From NCBI GenBank assembly GCA_910586725.1, contig CAJUJL010000061.1, positions 3,913 through 12,532 of the forward strand: a stretch of DNA of 8,620 bases, given 5' to 3'. Origin of the DNA: an uncultured Lachnospiraceae bacterium. Lineage in GTDB: Bacteria > Bacillota > Clostridia > Lachnospirales > Lachnospiraceae. Below are positions 1-6,809 of this stretch, piece after piece. Position 1 is the first letter of the stretch. Each line of letters opens with the position of its first letter. A program made the translations under genes and the position numbers. A model generated the notes under the pieces. That model ran no database searches. It was given only the letters and a program-made list of their open reading frames with translations, and was not told where the DNA came from.

Positions 1-120
1 GCATGCCGCATGAAGAATTGCGACATGAAGAAAAGGAACATGAAACAGTAAAGAATGAGAGCATGCCGCATGAAGAATTGCGACATGAAGAAAAGGAACA
101 TGAAACAGTAAAGAAGGAAA
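1..120 (+). repeat. 60-bp tandem repeat, two near-identical copies, in frame in the debranching gene
   Basis: Bases 1-60 and 61-120 are identical except for two positions near the copy ends (aagaatgaga versus aagaaggaaa). Each copy encodes a 20-residue unit of the form MPHEELRHEEKEHETVK+3. Two diverged units follow, starting APHEEAS and LHEEARH (about 121-240). Because the unit is a multiple of three, gain or loss of copies keeps the frame. The first copy begins at the window edge in the same phase, so more copies may lie upstream. Confidence 0.9.
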
Positions 121-2321
121 GCGCACCGCATGAAGAAGCCTCATATGAAGAGACGCATGAGGCAATACAACATGAGGCGGCTTTGCATGAGGAAGCGCGT
201 CATAAAGAAGATGATACCAATGATCATATGCCTCAGCGAGGCCAGAAATTACAGCCTTTGGATGAAATAGAAGGATTTTCGGTACGGCCGGGATTTTATA
301 ACAGGGACGGGGCGACTGCGGCCTCCAATGGGATCAGTTTCACGATACATTCGTTTGGGGCTACGGAATGTACGCTTCTGCTGTTTCGACCAATGGAAAA
401 GGAGCCTTATGCCAGATTAAAATTCCCAAAATCATATCATATTGGAAATACGTATTCCATGCTGGTGTTTGGATTGCAGATGGAAGAGTTTGAATATGCA
501 TTCCAATTAGACGGTCCTTACGATAGAGAAAAAGGACTTCTTTTTAACAAAAACCATGTTTTGCTGGATCCTTACGCCCGGGCAGTGACAGGACAGAGAC
601 AATGGGGAGAACGCCCGGAAGGCGGAGGAGACTTTGTATATCATGCAAGAGTCGTTGAAAATAATTTTGACTGGGGAAATGTCAGACAGCTGGAATATGA
701 TCTGGAAGATCTTGTCATATATGAAATGCACGTAAGAGGCTTTACAAAAGACAAATCATCGGGCGTAACTGCAAAAGGAACATATGAAGGACTCCGTGAA
801 AAAATTCCTTATCTGAAGGATTTGGGTGTAAATGCGGTAGAATTGTTGCCCATTTTTGAATTTGATGAAATGGAGAGCGCGAGGGTTGTCGATGGACAGC
901 AGCTTTATAATTACTGGGGTTACAATACGGTTTGCTTTTTTGCCCCCAATACGGGCTATTCCTCTGTGGTGGAGCATAACCATGAGGGAGACGAATTAAA
1001 GCGGATGATTTATGAATTGAAAGAAAACGGTATCGAGGTTATTTTAGACGTTGTATTCAATCATACGGCGGAAGGCAATGAAGACGGACCTTGTTTTTCT
1101 TTTAAAGGAATCGACAATAATATTTATTATATTTTATCTCCGGACGGCCACTATTATAATTTCAGCGGCTGCGGAAATGTGTTAAACTGCAATCATCCGG
1201 TTACGCGGAGGTTTATTATTGATTGTCTGCGTTATTGGGTGACAGAGTACCGGGTGGACGGATTCCGGTTCGATTTGGCTTCTATATTAACGCGTGATCA
1301 GAATGGGGCTCCGATGGCGGAACCTCCGATTTTACAGGCAATTGCCTGCGATTCTGTTTTAGGAAAGGTAAAACTGATTGCAGAGGCATGGGATGCTGCG
1401 GGACTTTATCAGGTTGGAAATTTCCCGGCATTCCGCAGATGGTCGGAGTGGAACGGAAAATACAGAGACGATATGCGTCGTTTTTTAAAAGGCGATGAGG
1501 GCATGGCCGGAACGGCGATTACCAGAATAACAGGGTCTAAAGATCTTTACGATCCTTCTGATGGCAGAAAATGCGCGTCGGTAAATTTTCTGACCTGTCA
1601 TGACGGATTTACCTTATATGACCTGTATTCTTACAATGCCAAGCACAATGAGAAAAACGGCTGGAATAATACGGACGGAGATAATAACGGCAATAACTGG
1701 AACTGCGGAGCGGAAGGAGAGACAGAAGATGCGGAGATAGAAAATCTGCGTCGTCGCATGATAAAAAACGCGTTTGCAACCTTGATGTGCAGCAGAGGTC
1801 CGGCAATGTTTTTTGCGGGAGACGAATTTTGCAATACGCAGTTCGGGAACAATAACGCATATTGTCAGGACAACGAGGTTTCCTGGCTGGATTGGAACAG
1901 GCTTACGAAGTATCAGGAAATACATCATTTTTTCCGGTACATGATCGCATTCCGCAAAAAATACGCCATATTGAGAAAGTCTACGAAGATGGCTTCCTGC
2001 GGGCTTCCGGAGATCAGTATTCACAACGGGTATCCATGGAACAGCGGAACGGATTATACGAGCCGGTTAATTGGCGTAATGTATGCGGGCAGGAATGAAG
2101 AGGATACCAGAGACGATATTGTGTTTTATGGAATGAACGCTTACTGGGAGCCTCTGGATATGCAGCTTCCACAGCTTCCAGAAAATAAGAAATGGAAGAT
2201 TTGCGTCAACACGTTTGTTCGGTACGAGGATGGCATCCGTCTGGAAGAAACGACAGAATTGGATTATAACAGCAAATTAAAAATTCCGCCGCGTACGGTA
2301 GTGGTTCTGGTTGGAGAATGA
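3..2321 (+). CDS. glgX: Glycogen debranching enzyme, GlgX/isoamylase type (GH13); 5' end outside window
   Basis: Hydrolyses alpha-1,6 branch points of glycogen or related alpha-glucans in the cytoplasm. Numbering from the ATG at 3: residues 1-80 are a His/Glu-rich repeat extension, about 88-205 are a CBM48-like N-terminal beta domain (EGFSVRPGFYNRDGA onward), followed by the GH13 barrel. The four conserved GH13 regions are visible: DVVFNH at 349-354, GFRFDLAS with nucleophile D424, IAEAWD with acid/base E461, and LTCHDG with transition-state stabiliser D534. The following SYNAKHNEKNGWNN stretch is characteristic of GlgX/isoamylase proteins. No signal peptide is seen in the visible part. The frame is open to the window edge and bases 1-2 match the phase of the second repeat copy, so the real start probably lies upstream. 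The ATG at 3 has no visible ribosome binding site. A type I pullulanase is the alternative, but the region-IV signature favours GlgX. The gene ends 12 bases from the convergent permease gene. Confidence 0.9.
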   Translation: MPHEELRHEEKEHETVKNESMPHEELRHEEKEHETVKKESAPHEEASYEETHEAIQHEAALHEEARHKEDDTNDHMPQRGQKLQPLDEIEGFSVRPGFYNRDGATAASNGISFTIHSFGATECTLLLFRPMEKEPYARLKFPKSYHIGNTYSMLVFGLQMEEFEYAFQLDGPYDREKGLLFNKNHVLLDPYARAVTGQRQWGERPEGGGDFVYHARVVENNFDWGNVRQLEYDLEDLVIYEMHVRGFTKDKSSGVTAKGTYEGLREKIPYLKDLGVNAVELLPIFEFDEMESARVVDGQQLYNYWGYNTVCFFAPNTGYSSVVEHNHEGDELKRMIYELKENGIEVILDVVFNHTAEGNEDGPCFSFKGIDNNIYYILSPDGHYYNFSGCGNVLNCNHPVTRRFIIDCLRYWVTEYRVDGFRFDLASILTRDQNGAPMAEPPILQAIACDSVLGKVKLIAEAWDAAGLYQVGNFPAFRRWSEWNGKYRDDMRRFLKGDEGMAGTAITRITGSKDLYDPSDGRKCASVNFLTCHDGFTLYDLYSYNAKHNEKNGWNNTDGDNNGNNWNCGAEGETEDAEIENLRRRMIKNAFATLMCSRGPAMFFAGDEFCNTQFGNNNAYCQDNEVSWLDWNRLTKYQEIHHFFRYMIAFRKKYAILRKSTKMASCGLPEISIHNGYPWNSGTDYTSRLIGVMYAGRNEEDTRDDIVFYGMNAYWEPLDMQLPQLPENKKWKICVNTFVRYEDGIRLEETTELDYNSKLKIPPRTVVVLVGE

Positions 2322-2333
2322 CCGATGAAGGTA

Positions 2334-3107
2334 TCAGGAAAGCCCTCTCTTCTTTAAAATTCGATATTCCAAAGTCGAAAAAAGTCCCTTGTCCACCAAA
2401 ACGCCAATCAAAACAATTGCCAGCATAATGGTCATCACCTGATTTATGTCTGCCAGGTCGCGCCCGACCATCAGCGTATAGCCAAGTCCGATGGATGCGG
2501 ACATGACTTCTCCGGACATCAAGGCACGCCAGGCGAAAGACCAGCCTTGTTTTAATCCGGCGATAAAGGAAGGGAGAGCGGCCGGGAAGATAACGTCGTG
2601 GTATAATTGAAACGTATTTACGCCCATGGTTTTGGCCGCCCGTATATAAACGGGCGGTACATTTTTTACACAGTTTTCGATTGCAATGGCGATGCCAAAG
2701 GCAGAACCCATAATGACGACAAATATAATTGCGGATTCTGTGAGTCCGAACCAGAGAACGGCAAAAGGTACCCAGCAGATGCTTGGCAATGTCTGGACGC
2801 CGAGAATCAGAGGTTTCAGATTTTGCTCCAGATACCGGGAATGGACAAGCGGGATGCCGAGAAGAATGCCAAGAAAGACAGAAATTCCAAAACCTGTCAA
2901 TACGCGCAGCATACTTCTGGCAATGGAAGAAAGCAGGACGCCGTTGCGAAGCAGAAGAAGGGTGCAGTCAAAAACGCCGGACGGGCTTGGAACGGCGTAC
3001 GGTTTGGCAAAGCCCAGCCAATCGCAGAATACCGTATAAAAAAGCTGCCAAAGCAGGAGCAGTCCGGCAAAAAATAAAACAGTTCCGGAAAATCTTTTTA
3101 ATTTCAC
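2334..3107 (-). CDS. ABC importer permease, SsuC/TauC type
   Basis: Inner-membrane subunit of an ABC importer of the nitrate/sulfonate/taurine class (BPD_transp_1 family), 257 aa, the usual length. Hydrophobic segments lie near residues 8-24, 68-88, 103-120, 123-145, 189-206 and 226-242. The cytoplasmic EAA-type coupling loop that contacts the ATPase is at about 156-180 (RAAKTMG followed by IFPAALP). The start codon is GTG at 3107-3105; it overlaps the ATPase stop codon by 4 bases (GTGA), which suggests translational coupling. A GGAGG lies at 3118-3122, 10 bases upstream. It is the last gene of the receptor-ATPase-permease operon. The substrate cannot be told from the permease. No clear terminator is seen after its stop, and the operon runs tail to tail into the debranching gene. 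Confidence 0.9.
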   Translation of the reverse strand: MKLKRFSGTVLFFAGLLLLWQLFYTVFCDWLGFAKPYAVPSPSGVFDCTLLLLRNGVLLSSIARSMLRVLTGFGISVFLGILLGIPLVHSRYLEQNLKPLILGVQTLPSICWVPFAVLWFGLTESAIIFVVIMGSAFGIAIAIENCVKNVPPVYIRAAKTMGVNTFQLYHDVIFPAALPSFIAGLKQGWSFAWRALMSGEVMSASIGLGYTLMVGRDLADINQVMTIMLAIVLIGVLVDKGLFSTLEYRILKKRGLS

Positions 3108-3892
3108 GATTCGTTATCCTCCTTTTGGTCAAATTCATCTTCTGCAAATTTCCATGCGCTAAGCTGCACGTCAGAGAGAATTTTTTTGCGAAGAGAAAGA
3201 AAATCCGGATCATCAATGTCGCGCGGCCGTTTGAGAGAGACGGGGACAATTTCTTTGATGCGTCCCGGATTTTCCGCCATTACGACAATGCGGTCCGCGA
3301 AATAGACGGCTTCTTCTACGCTATGGGTTACGTATAAGATGGTTTTTTTGTGTTTCTCCCAGATTTCTTCCAGTTCTGCGCGCAAAATGTGTATGGTCTG
3401 CTTATCAAGCGCGGAAAATGGTTCGTCCATTAAGAGAAGCTTGCTTTCTAAAGCGAGCGCTCTGGCAAGAGCGGCGCGCTGACGCATGCCGCCGGAAATC
3501 TGATGGATTGGGTAATTTTTATAGTGTGAAAGCCGCACGATTTTTAAATATTTTTCTGCGATTTTTCTCTGTTCCGCATGATTGTATCCGGCGGCTTTCA
3601 GTCCAAACATTACGTTCTCTATGACGTTTAGCCAGGGATAAAGGGCTGCGTCCTGAAACATCACAACCCGGTCTGCGCCCGGGCCTGTGATTTTTTTCCC
3701 ATCCAGAATAAGATTGCCTGACGTGGGAGTATCCAGCCCTGCGACCAGATTTAAAAGTGTGGATTTCCCGCAGCCGGAGGGGCCCACGATGCAGATGAAT
3801 TCTCCTTTTTTTACTTCAAGGGTTACGTTTTTTAATGTTTCTTTTTTGGTGTCGGTAAAGAGTTTACTGACCGAATTCAAGAATAAATACAT
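3104..3892 (-). CDS. ABC importer ATP-binding protein, SsuB/TauB type
   Basis: Cytoplasmic ATPase that energises the neighbouring permease. Numbering from the chosen start, 262 aa: Walker A GPSGCGKST 37-45, Q-loop Gln80 within VMFQDAALYPW, signature ISGGMRQ 132-138, Walker B LLLMDE 152-157, and switch His190. All catalytic elements are intact. The Q-loop region is typical of the nitrate/sulfonate/taurine subfamily. The frame is open to an ATG at 3946, but GGAGG at 3899-3903 sits 6 bases before the ATG at 3892 and 3 bases before the adjacent ATG at 3895, and family homology begins at MYLFLNSVSKLF. The ATG at 3892 is therefore preferred. From this start the gene overlaps the receptor gene by 29 bases. 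The exact start (3892 or 3895) is the only real uncertainty. Confidence 0.9.
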   Translation of the reverse strand: MYLFLNSVSKLFTDTKKETLKNVTLEVKKGEFICIVGPSGCGKSTLLNLVAGLDTPTSGNLILDGKKITGPGADRVVMFQDAALYPWLNVIENVMFGLKAAGYNHAEQRKIAEKYLKIVRLSHYKNYPIHQISGGMRQRAALARALALESKLLLMDEPFSALDKQTIHILRAELEEIWEKHKKTILYVTHSVEEAVYFADRIVVMAENPGRIKEIVPVSLKRPRDIDDPDFLSLRKKILSDVQLSAWKFAEDEFDQKEDNES

Positions 3893-4856
3893 CATTTTCC
3901 TCCGGAATATCTGAAATAAATCCCTCTTCTTTGCTGATTCTTGCAAACTGCATAATCGCGTCCGTATTCAAGGCATCGCTGGCTTTGATTTTTGAAAATG
4001 CGCGTTCCATGACGTCTCTGCTCAATGATTTTCCTGTTGCGTTTTGAATTTCCGTATTTACAATTTCGTAAGTTTCCTCCGGGTTTTCGGTGATAAATTG
4101 GGTGGCGTCTTTGTGAGCGGCCAGAAATTCTTCGACTAACTCCGGATGCTCTTCTAAAAAATCTTTGCTTGCAATTACCAGCGCGGAAGGATAATTTCCC
4201 TCTAAAAACAGTTCATCGTAATCCAGAAGGATTTTGGAGTTTCCAAGGTTTTCGATTGTCGTTCCCCAGGGTTCCGGAACAACGGCTGCGTCTATGCTTT
4301 CATTGTCCATCAGATTTACAATATCGGCATTGGAGCTGGCAAGAATGGTTACGTCGCCGCCTTGATGGAAGGCCGTTAATCCATGTTTGGTTAAAAGGTT
4401 TAACAGACACAGGTGCTGCGTATTGCCAAGCTGCGGAACGGCGATTTTTTTGCCGGCCAGCTGTTTGATTGAGGATATGCCGGAATTGTTTCTGACTAAA
4501 AGAACGGCGCCGGCGTTTGTGGCGTTTGCAATAATTTTGACGTCGCCGCCGGATTTTATGTTTGCGTTGATTGCAGGAACGGGCCCGATAAATCCCAGAT
4601 CGATTTCTCCGGCAAAAATGGCTTCTATTTCAGCAGGACCCGCGTTAAAAGAAGTCCAGGCAACATTGCAGACGCCATTCCACCTTTCTTCCAGCGTTCC
4701 CTGGTTTTTCATGAGAAGCGCCTGTGTGTGGATGATATTTGGGAAATAGCCAATTCGTACGGTAGAATCGTCTTCTTTCGTGCTGCAGGATGAAAAATTA
4801 AGCGTCAGCAATAGGAAAAGCGCAAGCGCGGATGCACGGATGATTTGTTTTTTCAT
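3864..4856 (-). CDS. ABC importer substrate-binding lipoprotein, SsuA/TauA (NMT1-like) type
   Basis: Extracytoplasmic receptor of the importer, 330 aa. Residues 1-23 form a lipoprotein signal peptide: MKKQIIR, a hydrophobic core (ALALFLLLTL), and a lipobox-like FSSC placing the lipidated Cys at 24. Phe at lipobox position -3 is less usual. The mature part begins with VRIGYFPNIIHTQALL, the hallmark first strand and helix of the nitrate/sulfonate/taurine receptor family, and includes GEIDLGFIGPVPA and VVPEPWG, typical of that fold. Start ATG at 4856-4854 has AGGAG at 4865-4869, 8 bases upstream. It is the first gene of the operon. The family includes receptors for aliphatic sulfonates, taurine, nitrate and thiamine precursors. 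No desulfonating or nitrate-reducing enzyme is nearby, so the substrate is left open. Confidence 0.88.
   Translation of the reverse strand: MKKQIIRASALALFLLLTLNFSSCSTKEDDSTVRIGYFPNIIHTQALLMKNQGTLEERWNGVCNVAWTSFNAGPAEIEAIFAGEIDLGFIGPVPAINANIKSGGDVKIIANATNAGAVLLVRNNSGISSIKQLAGKKIAVPQLGNTQHLCLLNLLTKHGLTAFHQGGDVTILASSNADIVNLMDNESIDAAVVPEPWGTTIENLGNSKILLDYDELFLEGNYPSALVIASKDFLEEHPELVEEFLAAHKDATQFITENPEETYEIVNTEIQNATGKSLSRDVMERAFSKIKASDALNTDAIMQFARISKEEGFISDIPEENDVFILEFGQ
3899..3903 (-). promoter_or_regulatory. Ribosome binding site deciding the ATPase start
   Basis: On the minus strand this reads GGAGG, within CCGGAGGAAAATGATG. It lies inside the 3' end of the receptor gene and 6 bases before the ATG at 3892. 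It argues against the longer reading that starts at 3946. Confidence 0.75.
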
Positions 4857-4906
4857 GAGAAGTTCTCCTGTTATTCTTTTCTGATAGTATGTTTCTTTTC
4901 CACAGG

Positions 4907-4935
4907 ATTTTATGCGGCAGAAAAGAAATATGCAA
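4907..4935 (-). promoter_or_regulatory. Predicted sigma-A promoter of the ABC importer operon
   Basis: On the minus strand, -35 TTGCAT (4935-4930), a 17-base spacer, and -10 TAAAAT (4912-4907). The -10 matches consensus at 5 of 6 positions, the -35 at 3 of 6. Expected transcription start is near 4900, giving a 5' leader of about 45 nt, too short for a riboswitch. Confidence 0.5.
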
Positions 4936-4969
4936 AAATATTTTTGTGAAAAAATTTTCTCTTTGGTTC

Positions 4970-4998
4970 TTGACGAAAGAGAATGAATATATTATGAT
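4970..4998 (+). promoter_or_regulatory. Strong predicted sigma-A promoter of the ABC-F leader and gene
   Basis: TTGACG (4970-4975), a 17-base spacer, and TATGAT (4993-4998), each 5 of 6 to consensus. Expected transcription start is near 5005, about 335 nt upstream of the ABC-F start codon. It is divergent from, and does not overlap, the importer promoter. Confidence 0.75.
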
Positions 4999-5070
4999 AA
5001 ATCCGTAGCTGGCCCTGGGGAAAAAGAGGCGGGCTTGAATCATCAGAAATTAAAGGAGAGAGGTGAAAGG

Positions 5071-5094
5071 ATGTATAATTTATTCTGCAAATAA
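5071..5094 (+). CDS. Leader peptide MYNLFCK of the ABC-F gene
   Basis: ATG at 5071, seven codons, stop TAA at 5092-5094. It is preceded by AAAGGAG (5052-5058) and by AGAGGTGA (5059-5066), which matches the canonical Shine-Dalgarno GGAGGTGA at 7 of 8 positions with good spacing. That is an unusually strong signal for so short an ORF. The predicted role is to stall a drug-bound ribosome so that the Phe-Cys-Lys codons, which form one strand of the 5083-5090/5142-5149 helix, are masked. Short leader peptides of this kind are known upstream of macrolide, lincosamide and pleuromutilin resistance genes. Which antibiotic would stall it cannot be read from the sequence. Confidence 0.65.
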   Translation: MYNLFCK

Positions 5095-5268
5095 GAACAA
5101 CAGAAGCAGCGGTAGATTTGTGTAAGATACGGCTGCGCGTATTGCAGAAAAGTTATCCATTCATTCACTTTTATATCAAGGATCTATAGAGAACCGTCCG
5201 TCTGGCAGACAGGATTGCCGTTATGATGCGGCATAGACGCCGGAAGACGTATTTTAGGACGGGAATGG

Positions 5269-5296
5269 GAGCTGACTTTTCTGCGGCTCTTTTTTT
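5269..5296 (+). terminator. Intrinsic terminator in the ABC-F leader
   Basis: GAGCTG (5269-5274) pairs with CGGCTC (5284-5289) around a 9-base loop (one G-U pair in the stem), followed directly by seven T (5290-5296). G-U pairs at the base (5268/5290, 5267/5291) could extend it. It stands 42 bases before the ABC-F start codon, where termination would stop expression of the gene. The loop and inner stem are the target of the antiterminator segment 5142-5155. Confidence 0.7.
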
Positions 5297-5323
5297 CGTG
5301 CATTTTTATGCAGAAACAGGCGC

Positions 5324-5331
5324 AAAGGAGG
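5324..5331 (+). promoter_or_regulatory. ABC-F ribosome binding site
   Basis: AAAGGAGG, 7 bases before the ATG at 5339, fixes that start. A small hairpin (TGCAT 5299-5303 with ATGCA 5308-5312, TTTT loop) lies just upstream and does not cover it. Confidence 0.85.
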
Positions 5332-5338
5332 TTTTGCT

Positions 5339-6799
5339 ATGTCAATGATAAAAACAGAAAACCTGACATTTTCCTATCCGTCCCATTATGAGGCGATTTT
5401 TGAAAACGTCAGTTTTTGTATTGATACGGACTGGAAGCTTGGATTTATTGGAAGAAACGGCAGGGGAAAGACGACGTTTCTGAATCTTTTGCTTGGAAAA
5501 TATGAATACGAAGGAAAAATAGACGCATCGGTTGCGTTTGACTATTTTCCGTATCCCGTTTCGGAGCCGGAGAAGATGACAAAAGACATTCTGGAAGAGA
5601 TTTGTCCGCAGACGGAGGAATGGGAGTTTTTAAAAGAAATGTCTTACCTGGATATGAAAGAAGACGTATTGTATCGTCCTTTTGAAACGCTTTCCAAGGG
5701 AGAGCAGACAAAAACGCTGCTACTGGCGCTTTTTTTGAACGAAGGGCGTTTTCTGCTGATTGATGAGCCGACGAATCATCTGGATGCAAAAGCCAGAAGA
5801 ATTGTATCGGATTACCTGAAACGGAAAAAAGGTTTTATTCTGGCGTCGCATGACAGAAGCTTTCTGGATGGATGCGTCGACCATATTTTATCTTTAAACA
5901 AAGCGGATATTTGGGTGCAGTCAGGGAACTTTTCTTCCTGGATGGAAAATTTTAAAAGGCAGCAGGAGCTTGAACTGGCGCAAAATGAATCTTTGAAAAA
6001 AGATATACGCCGCCTGAAAAGCGCGGCGAAGCGTACCGCAGTATGGTCTGACCGGGTGGAAGCTTCGAAATCAGGAGCTTACGACAAAGGCTTTGTAGGC
6101 CATAAGTCGGCCAAAATGATGAAGCGGGCAAAATCCATAGAAGCCAGGCAGCGTCAGGCAATGGAGGAAAAAGAAGGTCTGTTAAAAAACCTGGAGACGG
6201 CAGGAGCGTTGAAATTATGTCAAAAGCCTTATCATTCTGACGTGCTTGTGACGTATTCGGATGTTTCGGTTTGTTATGGGGACAGGATGGTTTGCGGTCC
6301 CGTTTCTTTTACGGTGCGCCAGGGAGATAGGATTGCGCTTCACGGAAGAAACGGAAGCGGTAAAACGAGTTTGTTAAAGCTTTTGCTTACAGATGCAATT
6401 GCGTATACGGGCGCGGTTTCCGTTGGGTCCGGCCTTATCATATCGTATGTTTCACAGGATACTTCCGGATTGTGCGGCAATCTTTCTGATTTTGCCAGAG
6501 AAAACGGCATAGAAGAAAGTCTGTTGAAAGCCGTTCTTAGGAAGATGGATTTTGGACGGGAGCAGTTTGAGAAAGATATGGAGGATTTTTCCGAAGGACA
6601 GAAGAAAAAAGCGCTGATTGCGAAAAGCCTTTGTGAAAAGGCGCATTTGTATGTTTGGGATGAACCGCTTAATTTTATTGACGTTTATTCCAGAATGCAG
6701 ATCGAAGAGCTGATTATGGCTTTTTCTCCGACGATGCTGTTTGTGGAACACGACCAGTCGTTTGGCGATGCGGTTGCAACGAAAACAGTGAACTTATAA
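5339..6799 (+). CDS. Lsa-like ABC-F protein (ribosome-protection antibiotic resistance type)
   Basis: A 486-aa twin-ATPase protein with no membrane segments. ABC-F proteins of the Lsa/Vga/Msr group bind the E site of drug-stalled ribosomes and help dislodge lincosamides, streptogramin A, pleuromutilins or macrolides. NBD1: Walker A GRNGRGKT 38-45, signature LSKGEQ 118-123, Walker B with DEPTNHLD 142-149 (Glu143), His171. The inter-domain linker with the antibiotic-resistance loop is about 205-290, rich in Lys/Arg (KSAAKRTAVWSDRVEASKSG and MKRAKSIEARQ). NBD2: Walker A GRNGSGKT 336-343, signature FSEGQKK 417-423, Walker B VWDEPLNFID 439-448 (Glu442), His471. DTDWKLGFIGRNGRGKTT and LYVWDEPLNFIDV strongly resemble Lsa proteins. 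Both catalytic Glu residues are kept, so it should be active. The attenuator leader supports a drug-inducible resistance role over a housekeeping ABC-F. The drug range cannot be inferred. Confidence 0.88.
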   Translation: MSMIKTENLTFSYPSHYEAIFENVSFCIDTDWKLGFIGRNGRGKTTFLNLLLGKYEYEGKIDASVAFDYFPYPVSEPEKMTKDILEEICPQTEEWEFLKEMSYLDMKEDVLYRPFETLSKGEQTKTLLLALFLNEGRFLLIDEPTNHLDAKARRIVSDYLKRKKGFILASHDRSFLDGCVDHILSLNKADIWVQSGNFSSWMENFKRQQELELAQNESLKKDIRRLKSAAKRTAVWSDRVEASKSGAYDKGFVGHKSAKMMKRAKSIEARQRQAMEEKEGLLKNLETAGALKLCQKPYHSDVLVTYSDVSVCYGDRMVCGPVSFTVRQGDRIALHGRNGSGKTSLLKLLLTDAIAYTGAVSVGSGLIISYVSQDTSGLCGNLSDFARENGIEESLLKAVLRKMDFGREQFEKDMEDFSEGQKKKALIAKSLCEKAHLYVWDEPLNFIDVYSRMQIEELIMAFSPTMLFVEHDQSFGDAVATKTVNL

Positions 6800-6809
6800 A
6801 AACAATGTA

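Larger units (their letters stand above)
5005..5338 (+). promoter_or_regulatory. Structured leader with predicted ribosome-mediated attenuator for the ABC-F gene
   Basis: The long untranslated leader holds, in order: a 7-codon ORF (5071-5094), a hairpin (5106-5114 with 5128-5136), a branched element closed by CCGUCC (5194-5199) and GGACGG (5257-5262), an intrinsic terminator (5269-5296), and the ABC-F ribosome binding site. Segment 5083-5090 (UUCUGCAA, inside the leader ORF) is the exact complement of 5142-5149. Segment 5142-5155 can instead pair with 5273-5286 over 14 contiguous positions (three G-U), destroying the terminator. A fourth segment, GCAGAAA at 5310-5316, can pair with 5278-5284. 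These exclusive pairings are seen in the sequence. The role as an antibiotic-sensing switch is inferred from the known attenuation of other ABC-F resistance genes. Confidence 0.7.

Noticed and set aside
2607..3337. Several plus-strand reading frames of 117-184 codons opposite the permease and ATPase genes
   Set aside because: They are antisense shadows of well-supported genes, with no ribosome binding sites and no recognisable protein features.
3893..3946. Longer ATPase start at 3946
   Set aside because: The extra residues lie within the receptor gene's 3' end in another frame, have no ribosome binding site, and precede the family-typical MYLFLNSVSKLF start.
4798..5043. 81-codon minus-strand reading frame over the divergent promoter region
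   Set aside because: It overlaps the receptor's signal peptide in another frame, spans both promoters, and has no ribosome binding site or recognisable domain.
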